NCBI GenBank assembly: GCA_964633815.1
Contig: CAZWHW010000007.1
Location: forward strand, 15,741 to 79,740
Direction of reading: 5' to 3'
DNA length: 64,000 bases
DNA from: CALKZN01 sp964633815
GTDB taxonomy: Bacteria > Pseudomonadota > Gammaproteobacteria > Arenicellales > Arenicellaceae
Shown here in pieces: positions 1-8,578 of the stretch. The notes under the pieces were generated by a model. It made no database searches. It had not been told where the DNA came from and saw only the letters and a program-made list of their open reading frames with translations. Position numbers and translations under genes: made by a program. Each line of letters begins with the position of its first letter. The first letter of the stretch is position 1.

Positions 1-320
1 GCGCGAGTGCCAATAATGACAAAAGTCACGCCTGCATCAATATAGGTTTTGATAGTCTCGCGGTTACGAACTCCGCCACCAATTTGCAAAACTAGTTCCG
101 GATGTTTTTCTGCAATTGCATGAACAATACCTGCATTAATAGGTTCACCTGCAAAAGCCCCATCTAGATCAACCAAATGCAGACGTTTTGCACCTTGCTC
201 AACCCATTGAGTCGCCACATCAACAGGCGAATCACTAAATATAGTGGAGTCATCCATCTTACCTTGACGCAGACGGACACACTTTCCTTCTTTTAAATCA
301 ATTGCTGGAATAATTTGCAT
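1..320 (-). CDS. hisA: HisA, phosphoribosylformimino-5-aminoimidazole carboxamide ribotide isomerase (partial)
   Basis: Translating the reverse strand from the ATG at 320-318 gives an open N-terminal fragment of about 106 residues that runs off the left edge. It starts MQIIPAIDLKEGKCVRL, the HisA first strand with the catalytic Asp (D8), and continues with LVDLDGAF and QIGGGVR, the phosphate-binding and substrate motifs of the (beta/alpha)8 barrel. HisA isomerises ProFAR to PRFAR in histidine synthesis, and PRFAR is the substrate of HisH/HisF. It lies 37 bp downstream of hisH in the same direction. hisF probably follows outside the window. The identification is firm; only the C-terminal part is missing. 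Confidence 0.95.
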   Translation of the reverse strand, partial: MQIIPAIDLKEGKCVRLRQGKMDDSTIFSDSPVDVATQWVEQGAKRLHLVDLDGAFAGEPINAGIVHAIAEKHPELVLQIGGGVRNRETIKTYIDAGVTFVIIGTR

Positions 321-357
321 TTAATCGTGTAAAAATATCGTAAAAAAAATAATTCAG

Positions 358-993
358 TTAAGTCTGACCGTTCCATCGACTGAAATTTTTCAGCATTTGT
401 AAACCGTCAGCATGGCTTTTCTCTGGATGAAACTGAGTAGCAAAGACATTATCTCTGCCAACTGCCGCAATAAATTCATGATAATAATCTGCAAAGCCTT
501 GCACAATAGATTCATCTGCACTAGTTGCCGCATAGCTGTGCAAAAAATAAAACCGTGCCTGATTTTCAACACCTTGCCAAACAGGATGATCACTACATTG
601 ATTCACCTGGTTCCACCCCATGTGTGGAATTTTCGCTTTTACACCTTCAGGCTGGTGCGCAGTAAAATGTTCAACCTCACCATCAAATAAACCTAAACCA
701 TCAACACCCCCATCTTCAGTGCAATGCGCAAATAGCGCTTGCATACCCACACAAATACCAAAGCTTGGTTTGTCAGCCAAGGCTTGATCGACCGCTTCTG
801 CTACGCCATATTCATCATAAGCCTTAAACCATGAGCCAATCGCACCCTGACCTGGCAACACCATTCGATCAGCGTTTTCTATATCTTCAGATTTCGACGA
901 AACTAGAACGTTTTGATCAGGTGCAACAGTTTTCAACGCTTGTTCAACCGAGCGCAAGTTGCCTATGCCTAAATCTACAATAACGATTTGCAT
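358..993 (-). CDS. hisH: HisH, imidazole glycerol phosphate synthase glutaminase subunit
   Basis: 211 residues, normal for the family. This class I glutamine amidotransferase releases ammonia from glutamine and passes it to HisF, which makes IGP and AICAR from PRFAR. The catalytic triad is visible: nucleophile C81 in GICVGMQ, and H189 and E191 in QFHPEKS. The N-terminus IVDLGIGNLRSVEQAL is typical. It lies between hisB (24 bp upstream) and hisA (37 bp downstream) in one presumed operon. No oddities seen. Confidence 0.96.
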   Translation of the reverse strand: MQIVIVDLGIGNLRSVEQALKTVAPDQNVLVSSKSEDIENADRMVLPGQGAIGSWFKAYDEYGVAEAVDQALADKPSFGICVGMQALFAHCTEDGGVDGLGLFDGEVEHFTAHQPEGVKAKIPHMGWNQVNQCSDHPVWQGVENQARFYFLHSYAATSADESIVQGFADYYHEFIAAVGRDNVFATQFHPEKSHADGLQMLKNFSRWNGQT

Positions 994-1017
994 ATCAGTA
1001 AAACAATGTGAAGAGGT

Positions 1018-1611
1018 TTACAAAGAACCTTTAGTCGATGGAATCACGCCAGTGCTACGCTCATCAAGCGTCAATGCCATGCGCAAAGAACGACCGAAAG
1101 CTTTAAAGATAGTCTCAGCAATATGGTGGGCATTTTTTCCACGAATATTGTCAATATGCAAAGTGACTAGTGCATGATTGACAAAGCCGTGAAAGAATTC
1201 ATCAAATAAATCCACATCAAAACCGCCTATGCGCGCTCTTTTATAATCCACTGAGTGTATCACAGTCGGACGACCCGAAAAATCAATGACCACGCGGCTC
1301 AAGGCTTCATCCAACGGTACATAAGAATGACCATAACGTGTAATGCCTTTTTTATCGCCAACAGCTTGAGCGAACGCTTGACCCAAAGTAATGCCAATGT
1401 CTTCAGTTGTGTGATGATCATCAATATGCAAATCACCTTTGCAAGTGATATCTAAATCAATTAAACCATGACGACCAATTTGATCCATCATATGCTCAAG
1501 AAATGGAACTCCTGTATCGAACTTTGTTTGTCCCGTTCCATCCAGATTCAACTTTACTGTAATCTGGGTTTCAGAGGTATTTCGAGTAACTTCAGCGACG
1601 CGTGCATTCAT
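1018..1611 (-). CDS. hisB: HisB, imidazoleglycerol-phosphate dehydratase (monofunctional)
   Basis: 197 residues, the length of the monofunctional dehydratase. The histidinol-phosphatase domain fused to HisB in E. coli is absent, so that step must be encoded elsewhere. The manganese-binding motif DDHHTTEDIG lies at residues 64-73 and the second-half repeat motif KNAHHIAE is near residue 160. It dehydrates IGP to imidazole acetol phosphate. It is the first visible gene of hisBHA. The start at 1611 (MNARVAEVTRNTSETQI) fits the family N-terminus. Confidence 0.96.
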   Translation of the reverse strand: MNARVAEVTRNTSETQITVKLNLDGTGQTKFDTGVPFLEHMMDQIGRHGLIDLDITCKGDLHIDDHHTTEDIGITLGQAFAQAVGDKKGITRYGHSYVPLDEALSRVVIDFSGRPTVIHSVDYKRARIGGFDVDLFDEFFHGFVNHALVTLHIDNIRGKNAHHIAETIFKAFGRSLRMALTLDERSTGVIPSTKGSL

Positions 1612-1864
1612 GATTCAACATTATAAATGGCAATATATTTAAAACTGAATTTTAGCTGATCCACAACTTAAACGCACGCAAAACACGGAGAATCGATATA
1701 AGCAAAATTAAGCTAAAACATTAACTTATATCATTATTAATTTTATTAAAATTTTCAATAACTTACATAAATTTAGTTACATTTTATTCATGCAATTACT
1801 GCTTATTTATTAAGGTCAAATAGATAAGACGTTAATAATTAGTTTATATACCTAACATCCATAG

Positions 1865-2839
1865 ATGTATCACCTTGCCATTTTAATTCTGATCGCAACG
1901 CTCGCCTTTTTGTTATCAAGCATTTCATCAATTGCCCAATTCGGACTGAGTGCATTACCACTTGCTATTCTGATCGGTATATTTTTTGGACATTTCCATA
2001 CAGGCAAATTAGATCTAAATAAAAAAGAACTGATCATCAATAAATTTTGCCAACAAAAGTTATTGCGCTTTGGTATTATTTTATTTGGCTTTAGCTTAAG
2101 TTTTCAGCAAATTGTCGCTGTCGGTTGGCAAGCACTAGTTTTAGATTTTTTAATTATCAGCATTGTATTTTCAGTTGGTTTATATCTTGGTTTAAAGGTT
2201 TTTAAACTTCATCGTGATGTTGCTATTTTAACCTCTGTTGGCAGTGCCATTTGTGGAGCAGCTGCAGTACTTGCTACAAGTCCAGTCCTCAAAGCTAGAC
2301 AACAAGACATTGCCGTCGCTGTCGCAACAGTAGTAGTATTTGGCACAATAGCCATGTTCAGTTATCCGTTGATTTTTCAATTCTCAACAATGACAGAGCC
2401 AGCATTTGGCATTTTTATTGGTAGTACTGTCCATGAGGTTGCGCAAGCTGTTGCAGCAGCAGAACCTATCGGCAACAATGCACTGCAAAATGCGGTGATT
2501 GTAAAACTCATTCGAGTCATGCTCCTTGTACCTTTTATTGTCATGCTCAGTGCAATACTAAACCGCCGGAGTAGCAAAATAATCATTCCTTGGTTTATTT
2601 TAGGTTTTATTATTGCGGCAGGCGTTAACAGTGTCATCATTCTTCCAGAAAGCTTGTTGATAACACTCAAAATAGCTAGCCAGCTTTCACTTGCTATGGC
2701 TATGGCTGCATTGGGCATTCAAACCAAATGGTCTGTTATCAAAAAAGCCGGTGTGAAACCGATTTTATTGTCCTTTATCTTGCTATTAATACTATTGCCT
2801 GGCGGGTATATACTTAATAAGTTAATAATTATGATCTAG
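1865..2839 (+). CDS. YeiH/UPF0324 family membrane protein
   Basis: 324 residues, almost entirely hydrophobic, with about ten predicted membrane segments. The family signatures are present: GLSALPLAILIGIFFG near the N-terminus, SVGSAICGAAAVLATSPV in the middle and GIFIGSTVHEVAQAVAAAE, the conserved half-membrane motif. UPF0324 proteins are often annotated as putative sulfate exporters, but substrate evidence is thin. It is divergent from hisB, separated by a 253 bp AT-rich spacer, and has no same-strand partner. The ATG at 1865 has no clear Shine-Dalgarno sequence, yet the protein begins where relatives do. Confidence 0.85.
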   Translation: MYHLAILILIATLAFLLSSISSIAQFGLSALPLAILIGIFFGHFHTGKLDLNKKELIINKFCQQKLLRFGIILFGFSLSFQQIVAVGWQALVLDFLIISIVFSVGLYLGLKVFKLHRDVAILTSVGSAICGAAAVLATSPVLKARQQDIAVAVATVVVFGTIAMFSYPLIFQFSTMTEPAFGIFIGSTVHEVAQAVAAAEPIGNNALQNAVIVKLIRVMLLVPFIVMLSAILNRRSSKIIIPWFILGFIIAAGVNSVIILPESLLITLKIASQLSLAMAMAALGIQTKWSVIKKAGVKPILLSFILLLILLPGGYILNKLIIMI

Positions 2840-2846
2840 AGACGAC

Positions 2847-3110
2847 CTATAACTTCACCTGAGACTTTAATGGCCAATCAAACGCATGAGTGACTCGGCC
2901 ATTTGTAAAAGCAACAATACAGTTTTCGTACTTCCATATATGATAGTCTCTAACAGTTCCAACAGGCCCTTTTTTAGACAGCGGCTCTCCTAAAATAGCC
3001 TTAACGTTTGCCATATTTTTCCAACGCAACTCATCGTATGATTGGGAATAAGCTGTACCCGCAAAAAAAATACCTGCAAGCAACGCAGTTACTTTTATTA
3101 TTTTTAACAT
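2847..3110 (-). CDS. Small exported protein, BamE/SmpA-like (hypothetical)
   Basis: 87 residues. The N-terminus MLKIIKVTALLAGIFFAGTAYSQ is a Sec signal peptide with likely cleavage after AYS. The mature part (VKAILGEPLSKKGPVG, then WKYENCIVAFTNGRVTHAF) has the short helix, 'LGEP' turn and beta-hairpin seen in BamE/SmpA-like small envelope proteins. The resemblance is of pattern only. It has no lipobox and is not adjacent to known Bam genes. It is convergent with the YeiH-type gene (7 bp apart). Probably a small periplasmic protein; function unknown. Confidence 0.6.
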   Translation of the reverse strand: MLKIIKVTALLAGIFFAGTAYSQSYDELRWKNMANVKAILGEPLSKKGPVGTVRDYHIWKYENCIVAFTNGRVTHAFDWPLKSQVKL

Positions 3111-3252
3111 ATTTTCATCCTATATTTTAATTAGGCCTATTTCTAAATTCGGACTAATTTTGAAATAATTTTCTATATTATTGAACAAATTAACTAATAA
3201 AAACAAGTTTCTTAACTGTAATTCATTAAATAAACTACATAAAAATAAACAC

Positions 3253-3287
3253 AAAAAAGCCGAGTTATTGAAAAAAACCCGGCTTTA
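3253..3287 (-). terminator. Rho-independent terminator of sucCD
   Basis: Inverted repeat AAAGCCGGGTT / AACTCGGCTTT on the minus strand (one G-T pair), with a short A/T loop and followed by a T run. It sits 31 bp past the sucD stop, so it ends the sucC-sucD transcript. Confidence 0.8.
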
Positions 3288-3317
3288 AATGTATTGAAAT
3301 ATGTATTGGACTAAAAA

Positions 3318-4202
3318 TTAGCCTAACGCTTTTTTCATCATTGAACCCATATCAGAAGGATTTTCAGCAACATGTACGCCTGCTGCTTTCAATGCTTCAA
3401 TCTTAGATTCTGCAGTACCTTGACCACCTGAAATGATCGCACCTGCGTGACCCATACGTTTTCCCGGAGGGGCTGTGATACCTGCAATAAAACCAACAAC
3501 TGGCTTAGTCATATTGTCTTTGATCCATGCTGCACACTCTTCTTCATCAGTACCGCCAATCTCGCCACACATAACAACTGCTTCTGTTTCAGGATCATCA
3601 TTAAACATCTTCATAACATCAATGTGCTTCATGCCATTCACTGGGTCTCCACCGATACCAACACATGAAGACTGACCAAGACCTAGTTGAGTCAATTGAT
3701 GAACTGCTTCATAAGTCAACGTACCAGAACGTGATACAACACCAATGCTACCTTTTTTGTGAATGTAGCCAGGCATAATACCAATCTTAACTTCTTCAGG
3801 GGTGATCACACCTGGGCAGTTTGGACCAACAAGAATCGTCTTGCTGTTCATTTTGCGCATGCGATCACGTGTTTTGATCATATCAGCAACTGGAATACCT
3901 TCTGTGATACAAATAACTAAATCTAGTTCTGCGTCAACAGCTTCATCAATTGCAGCTGCTGCAAAACGTGGCGGAACGTAGATAACAGAAGCGTTAACAC
4001 CGTGTTGTGCTTTCGCATCAGCCACAGTGTTGTAAACAGGAACACCCTGCACTTCTTGACCTTCTTTACCTGGAGTTACACCAGCAACAAAGCAGTCTTT
4101 ACCATAAGCATAATCCAAACATTGTGTCGTGTGGAATTCGCCCGTATTACCTGTGATACCTTGAGTAACAATGCGAGTATCTTTATTAATTAAAATAGAC
4201 AT
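3318..4202 (-). CDS. sucD: SucD, succinyl-CoA synthetase alpha subunit
   Basis: 294 residues, full length. The CoA-binding Rossmann motif GITGNTG is at residues 15-21. The phosphorylated active-site histidine is H252 in GHAGAIISGG. With SucC it interconverts succinyl-CoA and succinate with NTP synthesis in the TCA cycle. It is 18 bp downstream of sucC and followed by a terminator, so sucCD is a two-gene operon. The sucAB and sdh genes that often precede it are not here. Confidence 0.97.
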   Translation of the reverse strand: MSILINKDTRIVTQGITGNTGEFHTTQCLDYAYGKDCFVAGVTPGKEGQEVQGVPVYNTVADAKAQHGVNASVIYVPPRFAAAAIDEAVDAELDLVICITEGIPVADMIKTRDRMRKMNSKTILVGPNCPGVITPEEVKIGIMPGYIHKKGSIGVVSRSGTLTYEAVHQLTQLGLGQSSCVGIGGDPVNGMKHIDVMKMFNDDPETEAVVMCGEIGGTDEEECAAWIKDNMTKPVVGFIAGITAPPGKRMGHAGAIISGGQGTAESKIEALKAAGVHVAENPSDMGSMMKKALG

Positions 4203-4220
4203 ATCTGATCTCCTAAAGCC

Positions 4221-5384
4221 TTAACCTTTCACAGCAGCTGCAATTTTCTCAGCCGCATCCGCCATTGTGGTAGCAGTTTGTAGTTTCACATCAGAGTCGT
4301 CTAAAATTTTACGACCTTTCTCAACATTAGTTCCTTCCAAACGAACAACTAATGGCACTGACATACCAACTTCTTGTGCAGCCGCAACAACACCTTCCGC
4401 GATCACGTCACATTGCATGATGCCGCCGAAAATATTCACCAAAATACCTTCAACATTAGGATTACCTAGCATAATTTTGAATGCTTCAGTCACTTGCTCA
4501 GTGTTCGCACCACCGCCAACGTCCAAGAAGTTTGCTGGCTCACCGCCATACAACTTAATGATGTCCATAGTCGCCATTGCCAAACCAGCACCATTCACTA
4601 AACAACCAATGTTGCCGTCTAATGAGATATACGAAAGATCCCATTTAGAGGCTTCGATTTCGTTAGCATCTTCTTCGTCAAGATCACGATATTCCATGAT
4701 TTCTGGCTGACGATATAAAGCATTTGAATCAATATTAAACTTAGCATCCAAAGCGATTACACGCTTGTCACCAGTGACAATTAATGGGTTTATTTCTGCT
4801 AAAGCCGCATCAGACTCAACAAATGCAGTGTATAACCCTTCTAAGAAGTCAGCGCCTTCAGCAATTGCTTCAGCTGGCATGCCCATTTTAGCGCACACAT
4901 CTTCAGCCTCTGCACGATCCAAACCATCCGCAGGATCAACAAAGATTTTAAGAATTTTTTCAGGTGTTGCTTCAGCAACTTCTTCAATATCCATACCGCC
5001 TTCAGAAGAACACATCAACACAACTTTTTGTGTTTCACGATCAACTAACGCACCAACATAAAGCTCATCAGCAATATCAGCACCATCTTCAATATAAAGA
5101 CGCTTAACTACTTTACCTTCAGGACCTGTTTGGTGTGTAACCAACTGCATGCCAAGAATGGCATCCGCATGTTCGCGGACTTCTTCCAAAGATTTAGCGA
5201 CTTTTACACCACCGCCTTTGCCTCGACCACCTGCGTGAATTTGTGCTTTAACAACCCAGACTGGGCCGCCTAATTTTTCTGCCGCTTCGACAGCTTCATC
5301 AATGGAGAAACATGCGATACCGCGTGGTGTAGTTACACCATATTTTCTCAGGATTTCTTTACCCTGGTATTCGTGAACATTCAT
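4221..5384 (-). CDS. sucC: SucC, succinyl-CoA synthetase beta subunit
   Basis: 387 residues, the usual size. The N-terminal ATP-grasp domain begins MNVHEYQGKEILRKYGV and carries the glycine-rich GGRGKGGGVKVAKS near residues 53-66. The C-terminal ligase domain has DVGGGANTEQV and NIFGGIMQCDVIA, which bind the succinate/phosphate side. It forms the nucleotide-binding half of succinyl-CoA synthetase. First gene of sucCD; the spacer to dacB on its 5' side is about 160 bp and should contain the promoter. Confidence 0.97.
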   Translation of the reverse strand: MNVHEYQGKEILRKYGVTTPRGIACFSIDEAVEAAEKLGGPVWVVKAQIHAGGRGKGGGVKVAKSLEEVREHADAILGMQLVTHQTGPEGKVVKRLYIEDGADIADELYVGALVDRETQKVVLMCSSEGGMDIEEVAEATPEKILKIFVDPADGLDRAEAEDVCAKMGMPAEAIAEGADFLEGLYTAFVESDAALAEINPLIVTGDKRVIALDAKFNIDSNALYRQPEIMEYRDLDEEDANEIEASKWDLSYISLDGNIGCLVNGAGLAMATMDIIKLYGGEPANFLDVGGGANTEQVTEAFKIMLGNPNVEGILVNIFGGIMQCDVIAEGVVAAAQEVGMSVPLVVRLEGTNVEKGRKILDDSDVKLQTATTMADAAEKIAAAVKG

Positions 5385-5545
5385 GAGAGATTCTCTTTGT
5401 TTAAAGTTAACGGTTTAGATTTCTGAGTACCATGATTTATCTTCGCTCACGAACTCATATAATAAATCCGGCGTGCATTTTACCAGTTTATTGTTGCAGC
5501 AAAAGCTTTAAATTAACTTTAACTGAAAAAAGCATGTTTTTATAT

Positions 5546-6721
5546 TCATAAAGTTGCATACAGCTCTTGCATAAGAGTGTTTCTGAAACGCCATGGCACA
5601 CCTTGATTAAACAAAAAAGTGAAATAATAGTCTTTACCATTCTTAGAAATATAACCTGCCAAATTGTGCACACCATTTAATGAACCTGATTTTGCATAAG
5701 CTTTGCCATTTAAATATGACTTCATTAATCGCTTGTGCGGCTCAAACCTTAACAACAATGCATTCAACTGCCGTGCAGTTAATTTATTTTTTCTTGATAA
5801 TCCCGAACCTTCCACAATTTGTAGGTCACCAAGGTTCTTGCCCAACAATTGCTTTACATAATCGGATGAAGCTGAAAAACTAATTGGCGTGTCAGGAGAA
5901 CGCATTTGCAAAAACAATTGATTTGCAATGAAGTTATTTGAGAAGACCATCATGCCATGCACTGCCTCTAGCATTGTTTTAGAGTTCACGTGTTGGTAAA
6001 CAAGTTTTGCTTCCAATGGTGTAAAACCAGTTTTGGACTCAATATCCCCTTTGAAACCATGCTCTTTGAACTTGGCCACTAACAACTCTGCAAAATACTG
6101 TTCTGATATGTCCGTTTGCCGCAAATTAATGCGGTGCACTCCGTCTGTTAATTTTGATGCCAGCTGTTTGGCTAAAGGTGTGATCGGCGTTTGTGGTTCA
6201 GCACTAGCAATCACTTTGCCACGCTTACGAATATTAATCGTATTAAAATTAGCCGAGACCGCAGCAAGTGGAGCATCATAAGGTTGATTGCTTATCTCCC
6301 GACCAGGCACTTTCAATAGTGGAAAATGAGTGCCGTCTACTACTACTCTATTAACATGAAGAAATTGTAAATTAATTTTTCGAATCAAATTAAGTACAAC
6401 AATATCTAATTCTTCAGAGGTTAAAAATGGATCACCATAACCTTTAACCCATAAAGTACTTCCTTTATGAAAAAAATCTGTGCGAAATTTAAAATCTAAC
6501 CCGAAACGTTCTATAGCTGCAATTCCAGTAATAATCTTTACAGTTGATGCGGGGATTAAGGCTTTGTCGGGATTCCATGCATACAAATCCTTGCCATTTG
6601 CATCGGTGACTAACACTGCAGATTGGCTGCCAAATTTGTGCTTACTGAACAAATTGGTCGCCTGCGCAGCAGACATTAGTAGCATTAAAATAGTGAATGC
6701 GATTATTCTCATAGAACGCAT
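5546..6721 (-). CDS. dacB: D-alanyl-D-alanine carboxypeptidase/endopeptidase, PBP4 type (S13)
   Basis: 391 residues with a signal peptide (cleavage near AQA, residue 21). All three penicillin-binding motifs are in order: S59-T-V-K62, S261-N-N263 and K344-S-G346. The long spacing between SxxK and SxN is typical of class C/S13 enzymes such as E. coli PBP4. It is shorter than the 477-residue E. coli protein. It should trim or cut peptidoglycan cross-links in the periplasm. A second start lies three codons in (MRSMRI). It stands alone between sucC and the cold-shock gene. Confidence 0.9.
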   Translation of the reverse strand: MRSMRIIAFTILMLLMSAAQATNLFSKHKFGSQSAVLVTDANGKDLYAWNPDKALIPASTVKIITGIAAIERFGLDFKFRTDFFHKGSTLWVKGYGDPFLTSEELDIVVLNLIRKINLQFLHVNRVVVDGTHFPLLKVPGREISNQPYDAPLAAVSANFNTINIRKRGKVIASAEPQTPITPLAKQLASKLTDGVHRINLRQTDISEQYFAELLVAKFKEHGFKGDIESKTGFTPLEAKLVYQHVNSKTMLEAVHGMMVFSNNFIANQLFLQMRSPDTPISFSASSDYVKQLLGKNLGDLQIVEGSGLSRKNKLTARQLNALLLRFEPHKRLMKSYLNGKAYAKSGSLNGVHNLAGYISKNGKDYYFTFLFNQGVPWRFRNTLMQELYATL

Positions 6722-6769
6722 AATTTTATGCCTAAATAAATTCTAATTTAGACAAAGAATATTTTAAGA

Positions 6770-6799
6770 AAAAAAGCAAGGTATTACACCTTGCTTTTC
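6770..6799 (-). terminator. Terminator of the cold-shock gene
   Basis: Perfect 11 bp inverted repeat AAAAGCAAGGT / ACCTTGCTTTT (6772-6782 and 6788-6798) around a 5-base loop, with a T tract on the minus strand. It lies 28 bp beyond the cold-shock stop codon. Confidence 0.85.
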
Positions 6800-6826
6800 T
6801 AACAAACTTTCAAAGACGATTATTTG

Positions 6827-7033
6827 TTATTGTGGTACAACATTTGTTGCACAAGGACCTTTACGGCCTTCACCAACTTCATATTCCACTTCTTGACCAT
6901 CATTTAGAGTGGCATAACCGCCACCACTTTGAATTTCAGAATAGTGAACAAACAAATCATCACCGCCATCACTTGGCTCAATAAAACCAAATCCTTTTTC
7001 TGAATTAAACCACTTAACTTTACCTTTACTCAT
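6827..7033 (-). CDS. Cold-shock domain protein (CspA family)
   Basis: 68 residues forming one cold-shock OB-fold. RNP1 (KGFGFIEP) and RNP2 (DLFVHYSEI) are both intact, and the start MSKGKVKWFNSEKGFGFI is typical. It binds single-stranded RNA/DNA and prevents RNA secondary structure. The roughly 300 bp upstream is gene-free and could hold the long leader seen in many csp mRNAs, but no leader structure was identified. It cannot be assigned to one Csp paralogue from sequence alone. Confidence 0.95.
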   Translation of the reverse strand: MSKGKVKWFNSEKGFGFIEPSDGGDDLFVHYSEIQSGGGYATLNDGQEVEYEVGEGRKGPCATNVVPQ

Positions 7034-7261
7034 ATCTAACTCTTAAACTCTTTAACTTTTAAAATACATTTGGGAATGAACTCCAAATGAACAAGACCTT
7101 CAAAAAAAGTACTGTAGAACAAAGAAGAAACAATTCCTATTATCGCTAACCAATCACTGAACTAGCTCAATACAACTATAACGCATACATTGTAACAAAG
7201 ATATGATCATTACAAATTAAGAAGGAATAAATAAGCATTTACCCATTAATTCATTTAACTT

Positions 7262-7307
7262 TTAAAAAGCGAATGTAATAAAAATATTAATTTTTTATCA
7301 CATTCGC
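7262..7307 (-). terminator. Hairpin terminator after the HAMP sensor gene
   Basis: Long imperfect inverted repeat. GCGAATGT (7269-7276) pairs with ACATTCGC (7300-7307), extended by A/T pairs, and a T run follows on the minus strand. It is 23 bp past the stop of the 7331-8224 gene. The remaining 7034-7261 stretch shows no gene. Confidence 0.7.
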
Positions 7308-7330
7308 CTTATCTTAAACTACAGGCATTA

Positions 7331-8224
7331 TTAGTTATCAGTTTCATTTCTAGCAATTTGCTTTTTCAATGATGAAACAGTGCCATCTTGTTTTTTCAAT
7401 CTAGCAACAGCTGTTTGCAAACTAACTTGCATACGATTAAATGATTTATTCAACAACCTAATCTCATCATTGCCTTTCACTTTTAACTTACCTTTTGACA
7501 ATGCTCCCATACTAACTTCATCGGCATATTTTGAAACTCGCTTTATCGGCTTTAAGACAAATTTACCTAAAAGTAAGTTCATTACAATCGCAATTAATAA
7601 GAATGTCGCGATGATAACCATCATAAATAAACTGAATTCTGAACGGGCTCGAGTTTGAGATAGTGATAAAGGCACCGTTACAATTTGAGCTCCAACAATT
7701 TCATTTAACTTCCAACCAAAGCCATTAGTTGATCCATACTTCTGAATCATACTCTGCGGTGCAATATCAGGAGTAGAATGACAAGCTAAACAGTCAGGAT
7801 TAGTGATTTTAATTGGACGACTAATATATAAAAATTTACCCTGATTTGTTTCTCTAATACCAACAGTTTCAGTTTCTTTATTTTCTTTAAACCGATTGAT
7901 AATGTTAGTCTCCCATTCGGAAGCTTTATCAACAAGATTTGTTGGATTAAAAACAGCCTCTCGATAAGAGTATTCTGGATATTTTTTCTGTAAATTTTCA
8001 ATAAATTTATTTGCAGAAAATGCAGGAACGGTTTCTGCAAGAAATTGATTTGTATCTATCCGCCTTAATAAAGGCCGAATTTGATTAACTGTATATTTAC
8101 GAATAGCTAAAGCACTTTCAAGAACGATGCCCGCCGTTTCCAATGCTTCTTGATTAGTATGCTTTTCTTGAATGTTATATGAAATGACCGCTGGAACAGT
8201 TATTCCGATAATCGTTAATACCAA
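7331..8224 (-). CDS. Membrane sensor protein with Tll0287-like (DUF3365) haem-motif domain and HAMP
   Basis: 297 residues as an open frame from a TTG. Order: N-terminal membrane helix, periplasmic Tll0287-like/DUF3365 domain (about 40-185) with the c-type haem motif CLACH, second membrane helix (about 200-222), HAMP linker (FVLKPIKRVSKYADEVSMG) and a short coiled coil. No kinase, cyclase or methyl-accepting domain follows, so any partner must be separate. The likely true start is the ATG at 8252-8250 (ribosome site GGGGG), which reads MSLRVKLNLI and then lies one base out of frame with the rest. This suggests a one-base indel near 8221-8230. Function inferred: redox or ligand sensing. Confidence 0.75.
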   Translation of the reverse strand: MVLTIIGITVPAVISYNIQEKHTNQEALETAGIVLESALAIRKYTVNQIRPLLRRIDTNQFLAETVPAFSANKFIENLQKKYPEYSYREAVFNPTNLVDKASEWETNIINRFKENKETETVGIRETNQGKFLYISRPIKITNPDCLACHSTPDIAPQSMIQKYGSTNGFGWKLNEIVGAQIVTVPLSLSQTRARSEFSLFMMVIIATFLLIAIVMNLLLGKFVLKPIKRVSKYADEVSMGALSKGKLKVKGNDEIRLLNKSFNRMQVSLQTAVARLKKQDGTVSSLKKQIARNETDN

Positions 8225-8327
8225 TAAGATTAAGCTTAACTCTAAGACTCATGATGCCCCCGATTTTTACAAATTTATAGGCCATGAAACTTAAAACAAC
8301 TATCTGAAACACCTTACAAAAAACAAC

Positions 8328-8351
8328 AAAGCCTCCACTAGGGAGGCTTTT
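8328..8351 (-). terminator. Terminator downstream of tRNA-Ser
   Basis: Inverted repeat AAAGCCTCC / GGAGGCTTT (8328-8336 and 8342-8350) with a 5-base loop, followed by T-rich sequence on the minus strand. It begins 9 bp after the tRNA 3' end. Confidence 0.85.
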
Positions 8352-8359
8352 GTTTTGAA

Positions 8360-8450
8360 TGGCGGAGAAGGAGGGATTCGAACCCTCGAAGGGCTATTAA
8401 CCCTTGCTGGTTTTCAAGACCAGTGCATTCAACCGCTCTGCCACCTCTCC
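8360..8450 (-). tRNA. tRNA-Ser (UGA anticodon)
   Basis: 91 nt on the minus strand including an encoded CCA. The acceptor strands GGAGAGG / CCTTCTCC region pair, the anticodon arm CTGGT-CTTGAAA-ACCAG displays TGA, the variable arm is long as in class II serine tRNAs, and the T arm contains GGTTCGAATCC. It lies directly downstream of serS, its own synthetase, in the same direction. Confidence 0.95.
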
Positions 8451-8578
8451 CGAATTCAAATGTTTCAACAAACAAATTATGCCTGTCTCAACAGGTGCGC
8501 AATCATATATAAGTGCTGCGCTTTAGACAACTTTTTCTGAACTAAAAGTACAGAAAAAAACTTATTTTCTGAAAAATT

